Assembly (NCBI RefSeq): GCF_900103845.1
Contig: NZ_FNIJ01000008.1
Span: forward strand, 186,001 to 250,000
Source of the DNA: Pseudomonas jinjuensis
GTDB lineage: Bacteria; Pseudomonadota; Gammaproteobacteria; Pseudomonadales; Pseudomonadaceae
Direction of reading: 5' to 3'
Length of the DNA stretch: 64,000 nt
A program made the position numbers and the translations under genes. This document shows, one piece after another, positions 9,952 through 17,616 of the stretch. The notes under the pieces are model-generated. The model was not told where the DNA came from. It saw only the letters and a program-made list of their open reading frames with translations, and ran no database searches. Every line of letters starts with the position of its first letter. Position 1 is the stretch's first letter.

Positions 9952-10105
9952 GGGCGGCTCCGGGAGGGATGGAAAGGGCGCTACTTTACGGGTCCCTTGA
10001 GTGACACGCGCCTGACATATATCAGCGGCCGCCCTTCAGCCCCGATGGTTGCTGACTGCCAGACGGCACCTGCGACAAAAGCGCGCAGACCGGGCCGCAG
10101 CTGAT

Positions 10106-10125
10106 AGTTTAGAAAATCCTGAACT
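10106..10125. promoter_or_regulatory. Candidate GbuR operator
   Basis: AGTTTAG-AAAATC-CTGAACT is an inverted repeat (6 of 7 positions paired) in an AT-rich patch of the 279-bp divergent gbuR-gbuA region. It lies about 115 bp upstream of the gbuA start codon. Size and T-N11-A spacing fit a LysR recognition site. No convincing -35/-10 pair was identified. Confidence 0.45.
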
Positions 10126-10230
10126 GATTATTTGCCCTCAGCGATTTTTCCCCCTGCCCCTCCTGAAGAAAATCCGTCCTCAGTAGCGAAAAGCTATCCC
10201 GATAACAAAACATCAGCGTGAGGCCTCCCC

Positions 10231-11190
10231 ATGGACAAGCAACTTCACCAGCCCCTGGGCGGAAACGAAATGCCGCGATTCGGCGGCATCGCCACCATGA
10301 TGCGCCTGCCGCACATCCAGGCCCCCGAAGAACTCGACCGGCTGGATGCCGCCTTCGTCGGCGTACCGCTGGACATCGGCACCTCCCTGCGTTCCGGCAC
10401 CCGCTTCGGGCCGCGCGAAATCCGCGCCGAATCGGTGATGATCCGTCCGTACAACATGGCCACCGGCGCCGCCCCGTTCGACTCGCTGAACGTGGCCGAC
10501 ATCGGCGACGTGGCGATCAACACCTTCAACCTGCTGGAAGCCGTGCGCATCATCGAGGAGGCCTACGACAGGATCCTCGACCACGGCATCGTCCCGATCA
10601 CCCTTGGCGGCGACCACACCATCACCCTGCCGATCCTCCGCGCCATCCACAAGAAACACGGCAAGGTCGGCCTGGTGCACATCGACGCCCACGCCGACGT
10701 CAACGACCACATGTTCGGAGAGAAGATCGCCCACGGCACCACCTTCCGCCGCGCCGTGGAAGAGGGCCTGCTGGATTGCGACCGCGTGGTGCAGATCGGC
10801 CTGCGCGCCCAGGGCTACACCGCCGAGGACTTCAACTGGAGCCGCAAGCAGGGCTTCCGCGTGGTGCAGGCCGAAGAATGCTGGCACAAGTCGCTGCAGC
10901 CGCTGATGGCGGAAGTCCGCGAGAAGGTCGGCGGCGGCCCGGTGTACCTGTCCTTCGACATCGACGGCATCGACCCGGCCTGGGCGCCCGGCACCGGTAC
11001 CCCGGAAATCGGCGGCCTGACCACCATCCAGGCGATGGAAATCATCCGTGGCTGCCAGGGCCTCGACCTGATCGGCTGCGACCTGGTGGAAGTCTCCCCG
11101 CCCTACGACACCACCGGCAACACCTCGCTGCTGGGCGCCAACCTGCTCTACGAAATGCTCTGCGTGCTGCCGGGTGTAGAACGCCGCTGA
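10231..11190 (+). CDS. gbuA: Guanidinobutyrase (ureohydrolase family)
   Basis: A 319-residue manganese ureohydrolase of the agmatinase/arginase fold. Metal ligands are visible in GGDHT (126-130), HIDAHAD (150-156) and SFDIDGIDP (241-249). It hydrolyses 4-guanidinobutyrate to GABA plus urea; agmatinase is the main alternative. Guanidinobutyrase is preferred from the divergent gbuR-type regulator and the adjacent 2-ketoarginine-type decarboxylase. It is followed by a symporter gene on the same strand. Confidence 0.85.
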   Translation: MDKQLHQPLGGNEMPRFGGIATMMRLPHIQAPEELDRLDAAFVGVPLDIGTSLRSGTRFGPREIRAESVMIRPYNMATGAAPFDSLNVADIGDVAINTFNLLEAVRIIEEAYDRILDHGIVPITLGGDHTITLPILRAIHKKHGKVGLVHIDAHADVNDHMFGEKIAHGTTFRRAVEEGLLDCDRVVQIGLRAQGYTAEDFNWSRKQGFRVVQAEECWHKSLQPLMAEVREKVGGGPVYLSFDIDGIDPAWAPGTGTPEIGGLTTIQAMEIIRGCQGLDLIGCDLVEVSPPYDTTGNTSLLGANLLYEMLCVLPGVERR

Positions 11191-11326
11191 GCCGGCGCGC
11201 TGCCGTCGTCCACCGCCGGCAGCGCCGATCGACCGTAGTACCCCAGCGACCGGCCACCACCGGTCCGATGCTTCACCGCCCGTAGTCCGGGCCGACAACA
11301 ATTACAATCCAAGTGAGGGGCCGAAA

Positions 11327-12718
11327 ATGAGCCTGGATATCTTCGTTGTACTGATCTATGCCGCCGGCATGATCGCCCTTGGCTGGTACGGCATGCGCCG
11401 CGCCAAGACCCGTGACGACTATCTGGTGGCCGGCCGTAACCTCGGCCCCGGCTTCTACCTCGGCACCATGGCCGCCACCGTGCTCGGCGGCGCCTCCACC
11501 ATCGGTACCGTGCGCCTCGGCTACGTCCACGGCATTTCCGGCTTCTGGCTGTGCGCCGCGCTCGGCCTGGGCATCATGGGGATCAGCCTGTTCCTCGCCA
11601 AGCCGCTGCTGAAACTGAAGATCTACACCGTCACCCAGGTACTGGAGCGCCGCTACAACCCCACCGCGCGCCATGCCAGCGCCGCGATCATGCTGGTCTA
11701 CGCGCTGATGATCGGCGCCACCTCGACCATCGCCATCGGCACCGTGATGAACGTGCTGTTCGGCCTGCCGTTCTGGGTATCGATCCTGATCGGCGGCGGC
11801 GTCGTGGTGCTCTACTCCACCATCGGCGGCATGTGGTCGCTGACCCTCACCGACATCGTGCAGTTCCTGATCATGACCATCGGCCTGGTGTTCCTCCTGC
11901 TGCCGATGTCGATCAGCGACGTGGGCGGCTGGGACGCCCTGGTAGCCAGGCTGCCGGCCAGCTACTTCGATTTCACCGCGATCGGCTGGGACACCATCGT
12001 CACCTACTTCCTGATCTACTTCTTCGGCATCTTCATCGGCCAGGACATCTGGCAGCGCGTGTTCACCGCCCGCACCGAGAACGTCGCCCGCGTCGCCGGC
12101 TCCGCCGCAGGCATCTACTGCGTCCTGTACGGCCTGGCGGGCGCCCTGATCGGCATGGCCGCCAAGGTGCTGCTGCCTGACCTGGACAACGTCAACAACG
12201 CCTTCGCCAGCATCGTCCAGCTGAGCCTGCCGAACGGCATCCGCGGACTGGTAATCGCTGCCGCCCTGGCAGCCCTGATGTCCACCGCCAGCGCCGGCCT
12301 GCTCGCCGCCTCCACCACCGTCACCCAGGACCTCCTGCCGCGTCTGCGCAAGGGCCGTGGCGAGGACGCGAACGGCGACGTGCACGAGAACCGCCTGTCC
12401 ACCCTGCTGCTCGGCCTCGTGGTGCTGGCCATCGCCCTGGTCGTCAGCGACGTGATCAGCGCCCTGACCCTGGCCTACAACCTGCTGGTCGGCGGCATGC
12501 TCATCCCGCTGCTCGGCGCGGTGTACTGGAAGCGCGCGACCACCGTCGGCGCCATCTCCAGCATGGCCCTCGGCAGCCTGACCTCGATGGCCTTCATGCT
12601 CAAGGACGGCCTCGACGCCAACACCCCGATCTACTACAGCCTCGCGGTGGGCGCCGTCAGCTTCGTGGTCATCAGCCTGCTGTCGCGCCGCCCGGCGGCG
12701 GTCGCCAGCGCGGTCTGA
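11327..12718 (+). CDS. Sodium:solute symporter (SSS family)
   Basis: An inner-membrane protein of 463 residues with about 12-13 hydrophobic segments. SSS features include GWYGMRRAKTRDDYLVAGR near the N-terminus and WGSLT-like and GQDIWQRVFTAR loops. GAGGGG lies at 11315, 12 bp upstream of the ATG. Between gbuA and the decarboxylase it probably imports a guanidino acid such as guanidinobutyrate or a related compound, by Na+ coupling. A terminator follows (12736-12762). Confidence 0.85.
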   Translation: MSLDIFVVLIYAAGMIALGWYGMRRAKTRDDYLVAGRNLGPGFYLGTMAATVLGGASTIGTVRLGYVHGISGFWLCAALGLGIMGISLFLAKPLLKLKIYTVTQVLERRYNPTARHASAAIMLVYALMIGATSTIAIGTVMNVLFGLPFWVSILIGGGVVVLYSTIGGMWSLTLTDIVQFLIMTIGLVFLLLPMSISDVGGWDALVARLPASYFDFTAIGWDTIVTYFLIYFFGIFIGQDIWQRVFTARTENVARVAGSAAGIYCVLYGLAGALIGMAAKVLLPDLDNVNNAFASIVQLSLPNGIRGLVIAAALAALMSTASAGLLAASTTVTQDLLPRLRKGRGEDANGDVHENRLSTLLLGLVVLAIALVVSDVISALTLAYNLLVGGMLIPLLGAVYWKRATTVGAISSMALGSLTSMAFMLKDGLDANTPIYYSLAVGAVSFVVISLLSRRPAAVASAV

Positions 12719-12735
12719 TCGACGCATCGGCAAGA

Positions 12736-12762
12736 AAAGGGGGCGCGGTTTCGCGCCCCTTT
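12736..12762 (+). terminator. Rho-independent terminator after the SSS symporter
   Basis: GGGGCGCG (12740-12747), loop GTTT, CGCGCCCC (12752-12759), flanked by an A-run before and TTT after. It separates the gbuA-symporter transcript from the decarboxylase gene. Confidence 0.8.
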
Positions 12763-12790
12763 CATTCATAGCGAATCCAAAGGAACTGCC

Positions 12791-14392
12791 ATGACCACCT
12801 GCGGCGAATTCCTCGTCAAGCAACTCGAAGCCTGGGGCGTCGACACCGTGTTCGGCATCCCCGGCGTGCACACCGTCGAGCTCTATCGCGGCCTGCCGGA
12901 CAGCGGCATCCGCCACGTCACCCCGCGCCACGAACAGGGCGCCGGCTTCATGGCCGACGGCTACGCGCGCGTCACCGGCAAGCCGGGCGTGTGCTTCATC
13001 ATCACCGGCCCGGGGATGACCAACATCCTCACCGCCATGGGCCAGGCCTACGCCGACTCGATCCCGATGCTGGTGATCTCCAGCGTCAACGAGCGCTCGC
13101 GCCTCGGCCACGGCAACGGCTACCTGCACGAACTGCCCAACCAGCGCGCCATGACCGCCGGCGTCAGCGCCTTCAGCCACACGCTGATGAGCGTCGAGCA
13201 ACTGCCCGCCGTGCTGGCCCGCGCCTTCGCCGTGTTCGACAGCGAGCGCCCGCGCCCGGTGCACATCGAGCTGCCGCTGGACATCATCACCGCCCCGGCC
13301 GACCACCTGAAGATCCAGCCGCGCGTACAACTGCCCCGCCCTGCCCCGGCCCTGGCACAGCTGCGCGAAGCGGCGACCAGGCTGCGCACCGCGAAGAAGC
13401 CGCTGCTGCTGCTCGGCGGCGGCTGCGTCGAGGCCCAGGCCGAAGCCCGCGCCCTGGCCGCCGCGCTGGACGCGCCGACCGCGCTGACCATCAACGCCAA
13501 GGGCCTGCTGCAGCCGGACCATCCGCTGCTGATCGGCAGCAACCAGTCGCTGGTGCCGGTGCGCCAGCTCGCCGAAGAGGCCGACGTGGTGCTGGCCATC
13601 GGCACCGAACTGGGCGAGACCGACTACGACGTGGTGTTCGACGGCAACTTCCGCATCGGTGGCGAACTGATCCGAATCGACATCGATCCGCAGCAACTGG
13701 TGCGCAACTTCGTGCCGAGCATCGCCATCCACAGCGACGCCCGCCTGGCCATGCGCGTGCTGCTGGCGGACCTGCCGGCCGCCGAAGCCCGCCCGGACAG
13801 CCCCGGCGCCCGGCGCGCGGCTGCCGTGCGTGCGCAGTTGGCGGAGGACTTCTCCGGCTGGGCGCACTACCGCACGCTGTTCGACAGTATCCTCGAGGTG
13901 CTGCCGGAGGCGCGCTTCGTCGGCGACTCCACGCAGACCGTGTACAGCGGCAACCACCTGGTCGAACTGGACGGCGCGCGCCGCTGGTTCAACGCCTCCA
14001 CCGGCTACGGCACCCTCGGCTACGGCCTGCCGGCAGCCATCGGCGCGAAACTTGGCGATCCGTCGCGCCCGGTGATCAGCCTGATGGGCGACGGCGGCCT
14101 GCAGTTCACCATGACCGAACTGGCCAGCGCGGTGGAAGCCAAGGTCGGCATCATCGTGTTGCTGTGGAACAACCACGGCTACGGCGAGATCAAGCGCTAC
14201 ATGGAGCGCCGCGAGATCACGCCGCTGGGTGTGGATATCTACACCCCGGACTTCCTCGCCATCGCCCGTGGCTTCGGCTGCGCCGCCGAACGCGCCCGCG
14301 ACCATGCGCATCTGCAGGAACTGCTGCGCAATGCACCGGCGGATCGACCGCTGATCGTCGAAGTGCTGGAGGCGGCGCCGTTCGCGCCCTGA
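12791..14392 (+). CDS. ThDP-dependent 5-guanidino-2-oxopentanoate (2-ketoarginine) decarboxylase-like
   Basis: A 533-residue ThDP enzyme of the acetolactate synthase/AruI group. The PYR-domain catalytic glutamate is Glu48 in RHEQGAGFMADGYAR. The PP-domain ThDP/Mg motif is the canonical GDG...NN block, starting at MGDGGLQF and ending at WNNHGYGE. AruI-type enzymes decarboxylate 2-ketoarginine to 4-guanidinobutyraldehyde, which aldehyde dehydrogenase and GbuA convert to GABA; the neighbours fit. Specificity within this fold is not readable with certainty, and another 2-oxoacid is possible. AAAGGA precedes the ATG. Confidence 0.75.
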   Translation: MTTCGEFLVKQLEAWGVDTVFGIPGVHTVELYRGLPDSGIRHVTPRHEQGAGFMADGYARVTGKPGVCFIITGPGMTNILTAMGQAYADSIPMLVISSVNERSRLGHGNGYLHELPNQRAMTAGVSAFSHTLMSVEQLPAVLARAFAVFDSERPRPVHIELPLDIITAPADHLKIQPRVQLPRPAPALAQLREAATRLRTAKKPLLLLGGGCVEAQAEARALAAALDAPTALTINAKGLLQPDHPLLIGSNQSLVPVRQLAEEADVVLAIGTELGETDYDVVFDGNFRIGGELIRIDIDPQQLVRNFVPSIAIHSDARLAMRVLLADLPAAEARPDSPGARRAAAVRAQLAEDFSGWAHYRTLFDSILEVLPEARFVGDSTQTVYSGNHLVELDGARRWFNASTGYGTLGYGLPAAIGAKLGDPSRPVISLMGDGGLQFTMTELASAVEAKVGIIVLLWNNHGYGEIKRYMERREITPLGVDIYTPDFLAIARGFGCAAERARDHAHLQELLRNAPADRPLIVEVLEAAPFAP

Positions 14393-14401
14393 GTGGAAGC
14401 C

Positions 14402-14432
14402 GGCACCCTTTCCTCCAATGAGCGAGGGTGCC
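14402..14432. terminator. Possible hairpin terminator after the decarboxylase
   Basis: GGCACCCT (14402-14409) pairs with AGGGTGCC (14425-14432) across a 15-nt loop just after the stop codon. There is no U-tract, so it may be only an mRNA-end structure. Confidence 0.4.
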
Positions 14433-14436
14433 ACCT

Positions 14437-14485
14437 TGTAGGAGCGCGCCATGCGCGCGAATCGCGGGCATGGCCCGCTCCTACA
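14437..14485. repeat. Hybrid REP pair: GCGC-class unit facing GGGC-class unit
   Basis: The left unit contains TGTAGGAGCGCGCCATGCGC (stem GCGC/GCGC). The right unit, in opposite orientation, is of the GGGC class. Each half is internally palindromic, but the two halves do not match one another in the stem tetranucleotides. The same mixed pairing recurs at 34748-34810. Confidence 0.85.
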
Positions 14486-14514
14486 GGTTCCCGACTGGAA
14501 CAAGGACCGGCTCC

Positions 14515-15243
14515 ATGAAAATCGTCACCCGCGACCAGTGGTTCGAGATCCGTCACTGCTACGACGGCATCGCCCTGATCCACGAGCCGTACATCCGGCC
14601 CTTCTACCGCTGCAACATGTGGCATATCCAGGGCCGTGACCGCGACCTGCTGATCGACAGCGGCTCCGGCCTGGTCAGCCTGCGCGAGCAACTGCCCTGG
14701 CTCACCGAACGCCCGCTGCTGGCCGTCGCCAGCCACACCCATTTCGACCATATCGCCGGCCACCACGAATTCGCCGAACGCCTGGTGCATCCCGCCGAAG
14801 CCGACATCCTCGCCTCCCCCGACAACCGGCGCACCCTGGCCGACCTGTGCATCGGCGACCCGATGTTCGACGCCCATCCGGATTGCCCGCTGTGCTACGC
14901 CGAATACGCCATCAAGGCCGCCCCGGCGACGGGCACGGTCGAGGATGGCGACGTGCTGGACCTGGGCAACCGCGTGCTGGAAGTGCTGCACACCCCCGGC
15001 CATTCACCGGGCGGCATCAGCCTGTGGGAAGCGGCGACGCAGACGCTGTTCTCCGGCGACATCATCTACGACGGCCCGCTGGTGGAAGACGCCTACCACT
15101 CCAACCTCGACGACTACGCCAGAAGCCTGGAACGCCTGCGCGCATTGCCGGTGCGCACGGTGCATGGCGGGCATTTCCCGAGTTTTTCCGGAGAACGCTT
15201 GCGGGAAATGATCGACGAGTGGTTCAGCGCGCACAGGTCGTAG
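14515..15243 (+). CDS. Metallo-beta-lactamase-fold hydrolase
   Basis: A 242-residue protein with the MBL metal motif HTHFDH (74-79), a second His in LHTPGHSPGG and an Asp in FSGDIIYDGP. It is therefore a binuclear-metal hydrolase; substrate unknown. Start ATG 14515 is preferred because the upstream extension is translated REP sequence. Its TAG stop at 15241-15243 lies inside a REP element. It sits downstream of the 2-ketoarginine-type decarboxylase but is separated from it by repeats. Confidence 0.8.
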   Translation: MKIVTRDQWFEIRHCYDGIALIHEPYIRPFYRCNMWHIQGRDRDLLIDSGSGLVSLREQLPWLTERPLLAVASHTHFDHIAGHHEFAERLVHPAEADILASPDNRRTLADLCIGDPMFDAHPDCPLCYAEYAIKAAPATGTVEDGDVLDLGNRVLEVLHTPGHSPGGISLWEAATQTLFSGDIIYDGPLVEDAYHSNLDDYARSLERLRALPVRTVHGGHFPSFSGERLREMIDEWFSAHRS

Positions 15244-15294
15244 GAGCGGGCCATGCCCGCGGCCCACGATTTCGCGGGCATGGCCCGCTTGTAC
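15239..15294. repeat. REP pair, GGGC/GCCC class
   Basis: The left unit (15239-15261) includes the stop codon of the MBL-fold gene; the right unit (15272-15294) ends GCTTGTAC instead of GCTCCTAC. Spacer about 10 bp. Confidence 0.85.
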
Positions 15295-15317
15295 AAAAAT
15301 CGGACGCCCAAACGCAA

Positions 15318-15340
15318 CCTACCCGCATATAGCGGGCAGG
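15318..15340 (-). terminator. Weak terminator-like hairpin at the end of the small transcript
   Basis: On the minus strand CCTGCCCGC (15340-15332), loop TATAT, GCGGGTAGG (15326-15318) form a 9-bp stem with one G-U pair. It is followed by an interrupted T-rich tract (TTGCGTTT). Confidence 0.45.
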
Positions 15341-15365
15341 AAGTTGGCATTGGTACAGCTGGATA

Positions 15366-15479
15366 TCAGCGGCGGCGCTGCCTTTCGGAGGGGATTGGGA
15401 TGGGTTGCAACCGCGGAGGCTCGATCAGACCGAGCGTGACTCCGATTTTCCACGCCAGAGCTTGCAGCCAGAGTTTCAT
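15366..15479 (-). CDS. Small ORF, 37 residues, in the candidate Anr-regulated transcript
   Basis: The peptide starts MKLWLQALAWKIGVTLGLIE (residues 1-20) and ends in a basic tail, SERQRRR. The first 20 residues are hydrophobic or amphipathic and could insert in a membrane. ATG at 15479 has AGGGGG at 15491-15486, an ideal 6-nt spacing. A 12-bp stem-loop lies 17 nt upstream of that site. No known domain; the transcript could work as RNA, peptide or both. Confidence 0.5.
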   Translation of the reverse strand: MKLWLQALAWKIGVTLGLIEPPRLQPIPIPSERQRRR

Positions 15480-15507
15480 GGTTGACCCCCTTTGAGGAGA
15501 GTGAAGT

Positions 15508-15544
15508 GGGTGGCCCCTTTCTTAAGAAAGAGAAGGGGCCACCC
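15508..15544 (-). promoter_or_regulatory. Leader stem-loop upstream of the 37-codon ORF
   Basis: GGGTGGCCCCTT (15508-15519) is perfectly complementary to AAGGGGCCACCC (15533-15544), with a 13-nt loop containing CTTAAG. It sits 17 nt upstream of the small ORF's Shine-Dalgarno in the predicted leader, where it could protect the RNA or control translation. Confidence 0.6.
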
Positions 15545-15630
15545 TCGGAAAGAGTAGCCCGGCGTCCCACTCTCCGCCCGTGCCACTCATTCCTTGAAAC
15601 AAAGCTTACGGGCTGTAGGGATTTTCCTGC

Positions 15631-15644
15631 CTGACCTGAATCAA
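15631..15644 (-). promoter_or_regulatory. Anr/FNR box candidate
   Basis: On the minus strand TTGAT-TCAG-GTCAG matches TTGAT-N4-ATCAA at 8 of 10 defined positions. Its centre (15637.5) is about 41.5 bp upstream of the predicted start near 15596, the class II activation distance. It overlaps the last codons of the EamA gene. Confidence 0.55.
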
Positions 15645-16576
15645 GCGCGGCCCAGGTTGTTCGCCAGAAACCGGCGCACCCACTGTTCGCTGCTGACCAG
15701 AGTTATCCCCAGCAGCACCAGCACGGCGCCGGCGATGAAATTGAACGTCAGCGGCTCGTCCAGCAGCAGCACACCGAAGGTGACGCCGAACAGCGGCGTC
15801 ATGAAGGAAAACACGCCGATGTTCGACGCCAGGTAGCGGCGCAGCAGCCAGAACCAGGCGAAGTAGCTGAAGAACGACACCAGCACGCCCTGGAACAGCA
15901 CGCTGCCCACGCCCAGCGGTGTCAGCCGAACCTTGCCGACGTCGCCGATCGCCACGGCCACCAGCAGCAACAGGATCGCCGCGACGAACAGCTGGTAGAA
16001 CAGCGTCAGGCTCGGCGGCGCCTCGGACAACCGGGTGGTCCGCACCACCACCGTGGTGAAGCCCCAGGCCGCGCCGCCCAGCACGCCCAGCGCGTCGCCG
16101 AGCAGCATGCGCCGGTCCATGCTGGCGAAGTCCATGCCGCCGCCGAAGGCCACCGCCACGCCGCCGAAGCACACGGCGATCCCCAGCCACTGCAGGGACC
16201 GCAGGCGTTCGCTGGGCAGCAGGAAATGCAGCGCGAGTGCCGAAAAGATCGGCGCGGTATAGAGGAACACCGCCATGTGCGAGGCGGTGGTGTACTGCAG
16301 CCCGAGGGCGATGAACAGGAACTCCAGGGCGAACAGCACGCCCGCCGCCAGCCCGGCGCCCAGCGTGCCGTGCCGCATTCCCTCCCAGCCGCCGCGCCAG
16401 CACATCAGCAGGCCGACCAGCAGCGCGGCGATGGCCGAACGGCCGACCGCCTGCATGATCGGCGCGATGTCCGGGGCGGCCATCTTGATCATCACCTGCT
16501 GCATGCCCCAGATGATGCAGAGCACGACCATCAGTTGCAGGAGGAATCCATCGGCGCCCTTGCGTACTGCACTCAT
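15641..16576 (-). CDS. EamA-family (DMT superfamily) membrane transporter
   Basis: A 311-residue inner-membrane protein with about ten hydrophobic segments in two EamA repeats; DMT features include CIIWGMQQVMIK at the N-terminus and DEPLTFNFIAGAVLVLLGI near the end. Such proteins usually export metabolites or amino acids; substrate unknown. ATG 16576 is preferred over an upstream frame start because GGAGG precedes it. Its 3' end overlaps the candidate Anr box of the small transcript, which reads in the same direction. Confidence 0.85.
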   Translation of the reverse strand: MSAVRKGADGFLLQLMVVLCIIWGMQQVMIKMAAPDIAPIMQAVGRSAIAALLVGLLMCWRGGWEGMRHGTLGAGLAAGVLFALEFLFIALGLQYTTASHMAVFLYTAPIFSALALHFLLPSERLRSLQWLGIAVCFGGVAVAFGGGMDFASMDRRMLLGDALGVLGGAAWGFTTVVVRTTRLSEAPPSLTLFYQLFVAAILLLLVAVAIGDVGKVRLTPLGVGSVLFQGVLVSFFSYFAWFWLLRRYLASNIGVFSFMTPLFGVTFGVLLLDEPLTFNFIAGAVLVLLGITLVSSEQWVRRFLANNLGRA

Positions 16577-16792
16577 GGGCGCCTCCATGGACGGAAGGCG
16601 GACGACGGCTGGCACTCGAAGCAGGCAGGCATGGTCAGGCTCGGCAGAAGACGGGCAAGGCGCCCAGGAATGTGGAGGATTATCGACAATCGCGGGGCAT
16701 GGATGCCAACGGCAATCCGACATCCACGGCTTCGGAACCGGCACCGGCCGGGGGAACTATGCTTGACGAACGGCTGACGGAGGGAAAAAGCG

Positions 16793-17278
16793 ATGCTGTT
16801 CATCACCGTGAAGATCACCAAGCCGGACGACACCAACTTCATTCTCGGCCAGACGCATTTCATCAAGTCGGTGGAAGACATCCACGAGGCGCTGGTGGGC
16901 GCGGTGTCCGGCATCCGCTTCGGGCTGGCCTTCTGCGAGGCGTCCGGCCCCTGCCTGGTGCGCTGGTCCGGCAACGACGACGCGCTGGTCGAACTGGCGA
17001 AGAAGAACGCCCAGGCCATCGGCGCCGGCCACTCCTTCATCCTGTTCCTCGGCGACGGCTACTACCCGCTGAACGTGCTGAACACCCTGAAGATGGTGCC
17101 CGAGGTGTGCCGCATCTACTGCGCCACCGCCAATCCGACCGAAGTGCTGCTCGCCGAGACCGACCAGGGCCGCGGCATTCTCGGTGTGGTGGACGGTTTC
17201 GGCCCGAAGGGTATCGAGGGCGACGCGGACATCGCCGCGCGCAAGGACCTGCTGCGCAGGATCGGCTACAAGCTCTGA
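16793..17278 (+). CDS. Adenosine-specific kinase (DUF355)
   Basis: A 161-residue cytoplasmic protein with the full-length DUF355 pattern (GQTHFIKSVEDIHEALV, then GHSFILFLGDGYYPLNVL, then CATANPTEVL). Archaeal and bacterial members bind adenosine and have been annotated as adenosine-specific kinases; the physiological role is uncertain. GGAGGG precedes the ATG. It converges with, and overlaps by 13 bp, the DUF3079 gene. Confidence 0.8.
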   Translation: MLFITVKITKPDDTNFILGQTHFIKSVEDIHEALVGAVSGIRFGLAFCEASGPCLVRWSGNDDALVELAKKNAQAIGAGHSFILFLGDGYYPLNVLNTLKMVPEVCRIYCATANPTEVLLAETDQGRGILGVVDGFGPKGIEGDADIAARKDLLRRIGYKL

Positions 17279-17475
17279 TCCGCAGGGGCGTCGGCGCTGT
17301 CGCTCTCGGCGGTGATATCCAGCAGCTCGAACCAGTCCTCGCCCAGCGTCTCCATCGGATGCATGGTGCGGCTGGAGCCGTTGCCGCAGGCCATGTTGCT
17401 CGCCGGGCAGTACTTGTCGCAGCCCCAGCAGATGCGCTCGGGATGTTTCGGCAGAAGGGGGAATTTCTTGGCCAT
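17266..17475 (-). CDS. DUF3079 small cysteine-rich protein
   Basis: A 69-residue protein beginning MAKKFPLLPKHPERICWGCD, with four cysteines (CWGC, YC, AC) that could bind a metal, and an acidic C-terminus. Start 17475 matches the usual MAKKFPL family start; the longer frame adds an unconserved extension. Function unknown. Its 3' end overlaps the convergent adenosine-kinase-like gene. Confidence 0.7.
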   Translation of the reverse strand: MAKKFPLLPKHPERICWGCDKYCPASNMACGNGSSRTMHPMETLGEDWFELLDITAESDSADAPADQSL

Positions 17476-17616
17476 GGGGACGTCCTGCGGAGTGGGTGGA
17501 CTCTTCCACAGCCTAACGACCATCCCCGGGGCACATCTTGATTCGACGCAAGGCTTATGCAGCCGTCCGTCGCCGCCCCGGCAGCGGCGCGCAGGATCGG
17601 CTGCAAGCCGTGAGGC

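Larger units (their letters stand above)
15315..15596 (-). ncRNA. Candidate Anr-controlled small transcript (possible PA1414/SicX counterpart)
   Basis: Reading the minus strand, an FNR/Anr-like box (15631-15644) is followed at the right distance by a TAAGCT hexamer (15607-15602), predicting a start near 15596. The predicted RNA then contains a 12-bp stem (15508-15544), a strong Shine-Dalgarno with a 37-codon ORF, and a GC hairpin at 15318-15340. Length would be about 280 nt. In P. aeruginosa the anaerobically induced sRNA locus PA1414/SicX lies close to the gbuA region, so position agrees. Homology was not computed. Confidence 0.5.

Noticed and set aside
10060..10100. Sigma54 promoter upstream of gbuA
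   Set aside because: GGCACCTGC resembles part of the -24 element, but no TTGC[AT] lies at the required 12-bp spacing.
8413..10104. 563-codon plus-strand frame across tapT and gbuR
   Set aside because: No domain pattern; antisense to two recognised genes and running through a REP element.
11273..14503. Minus-strand frame of over 1000 codons spanning the symporter and decarboxylase genes
   Set aside because: It crosses two convincing plus-strand genes and their terminator and has low-complexity composition. It is a GC-bias shadow.
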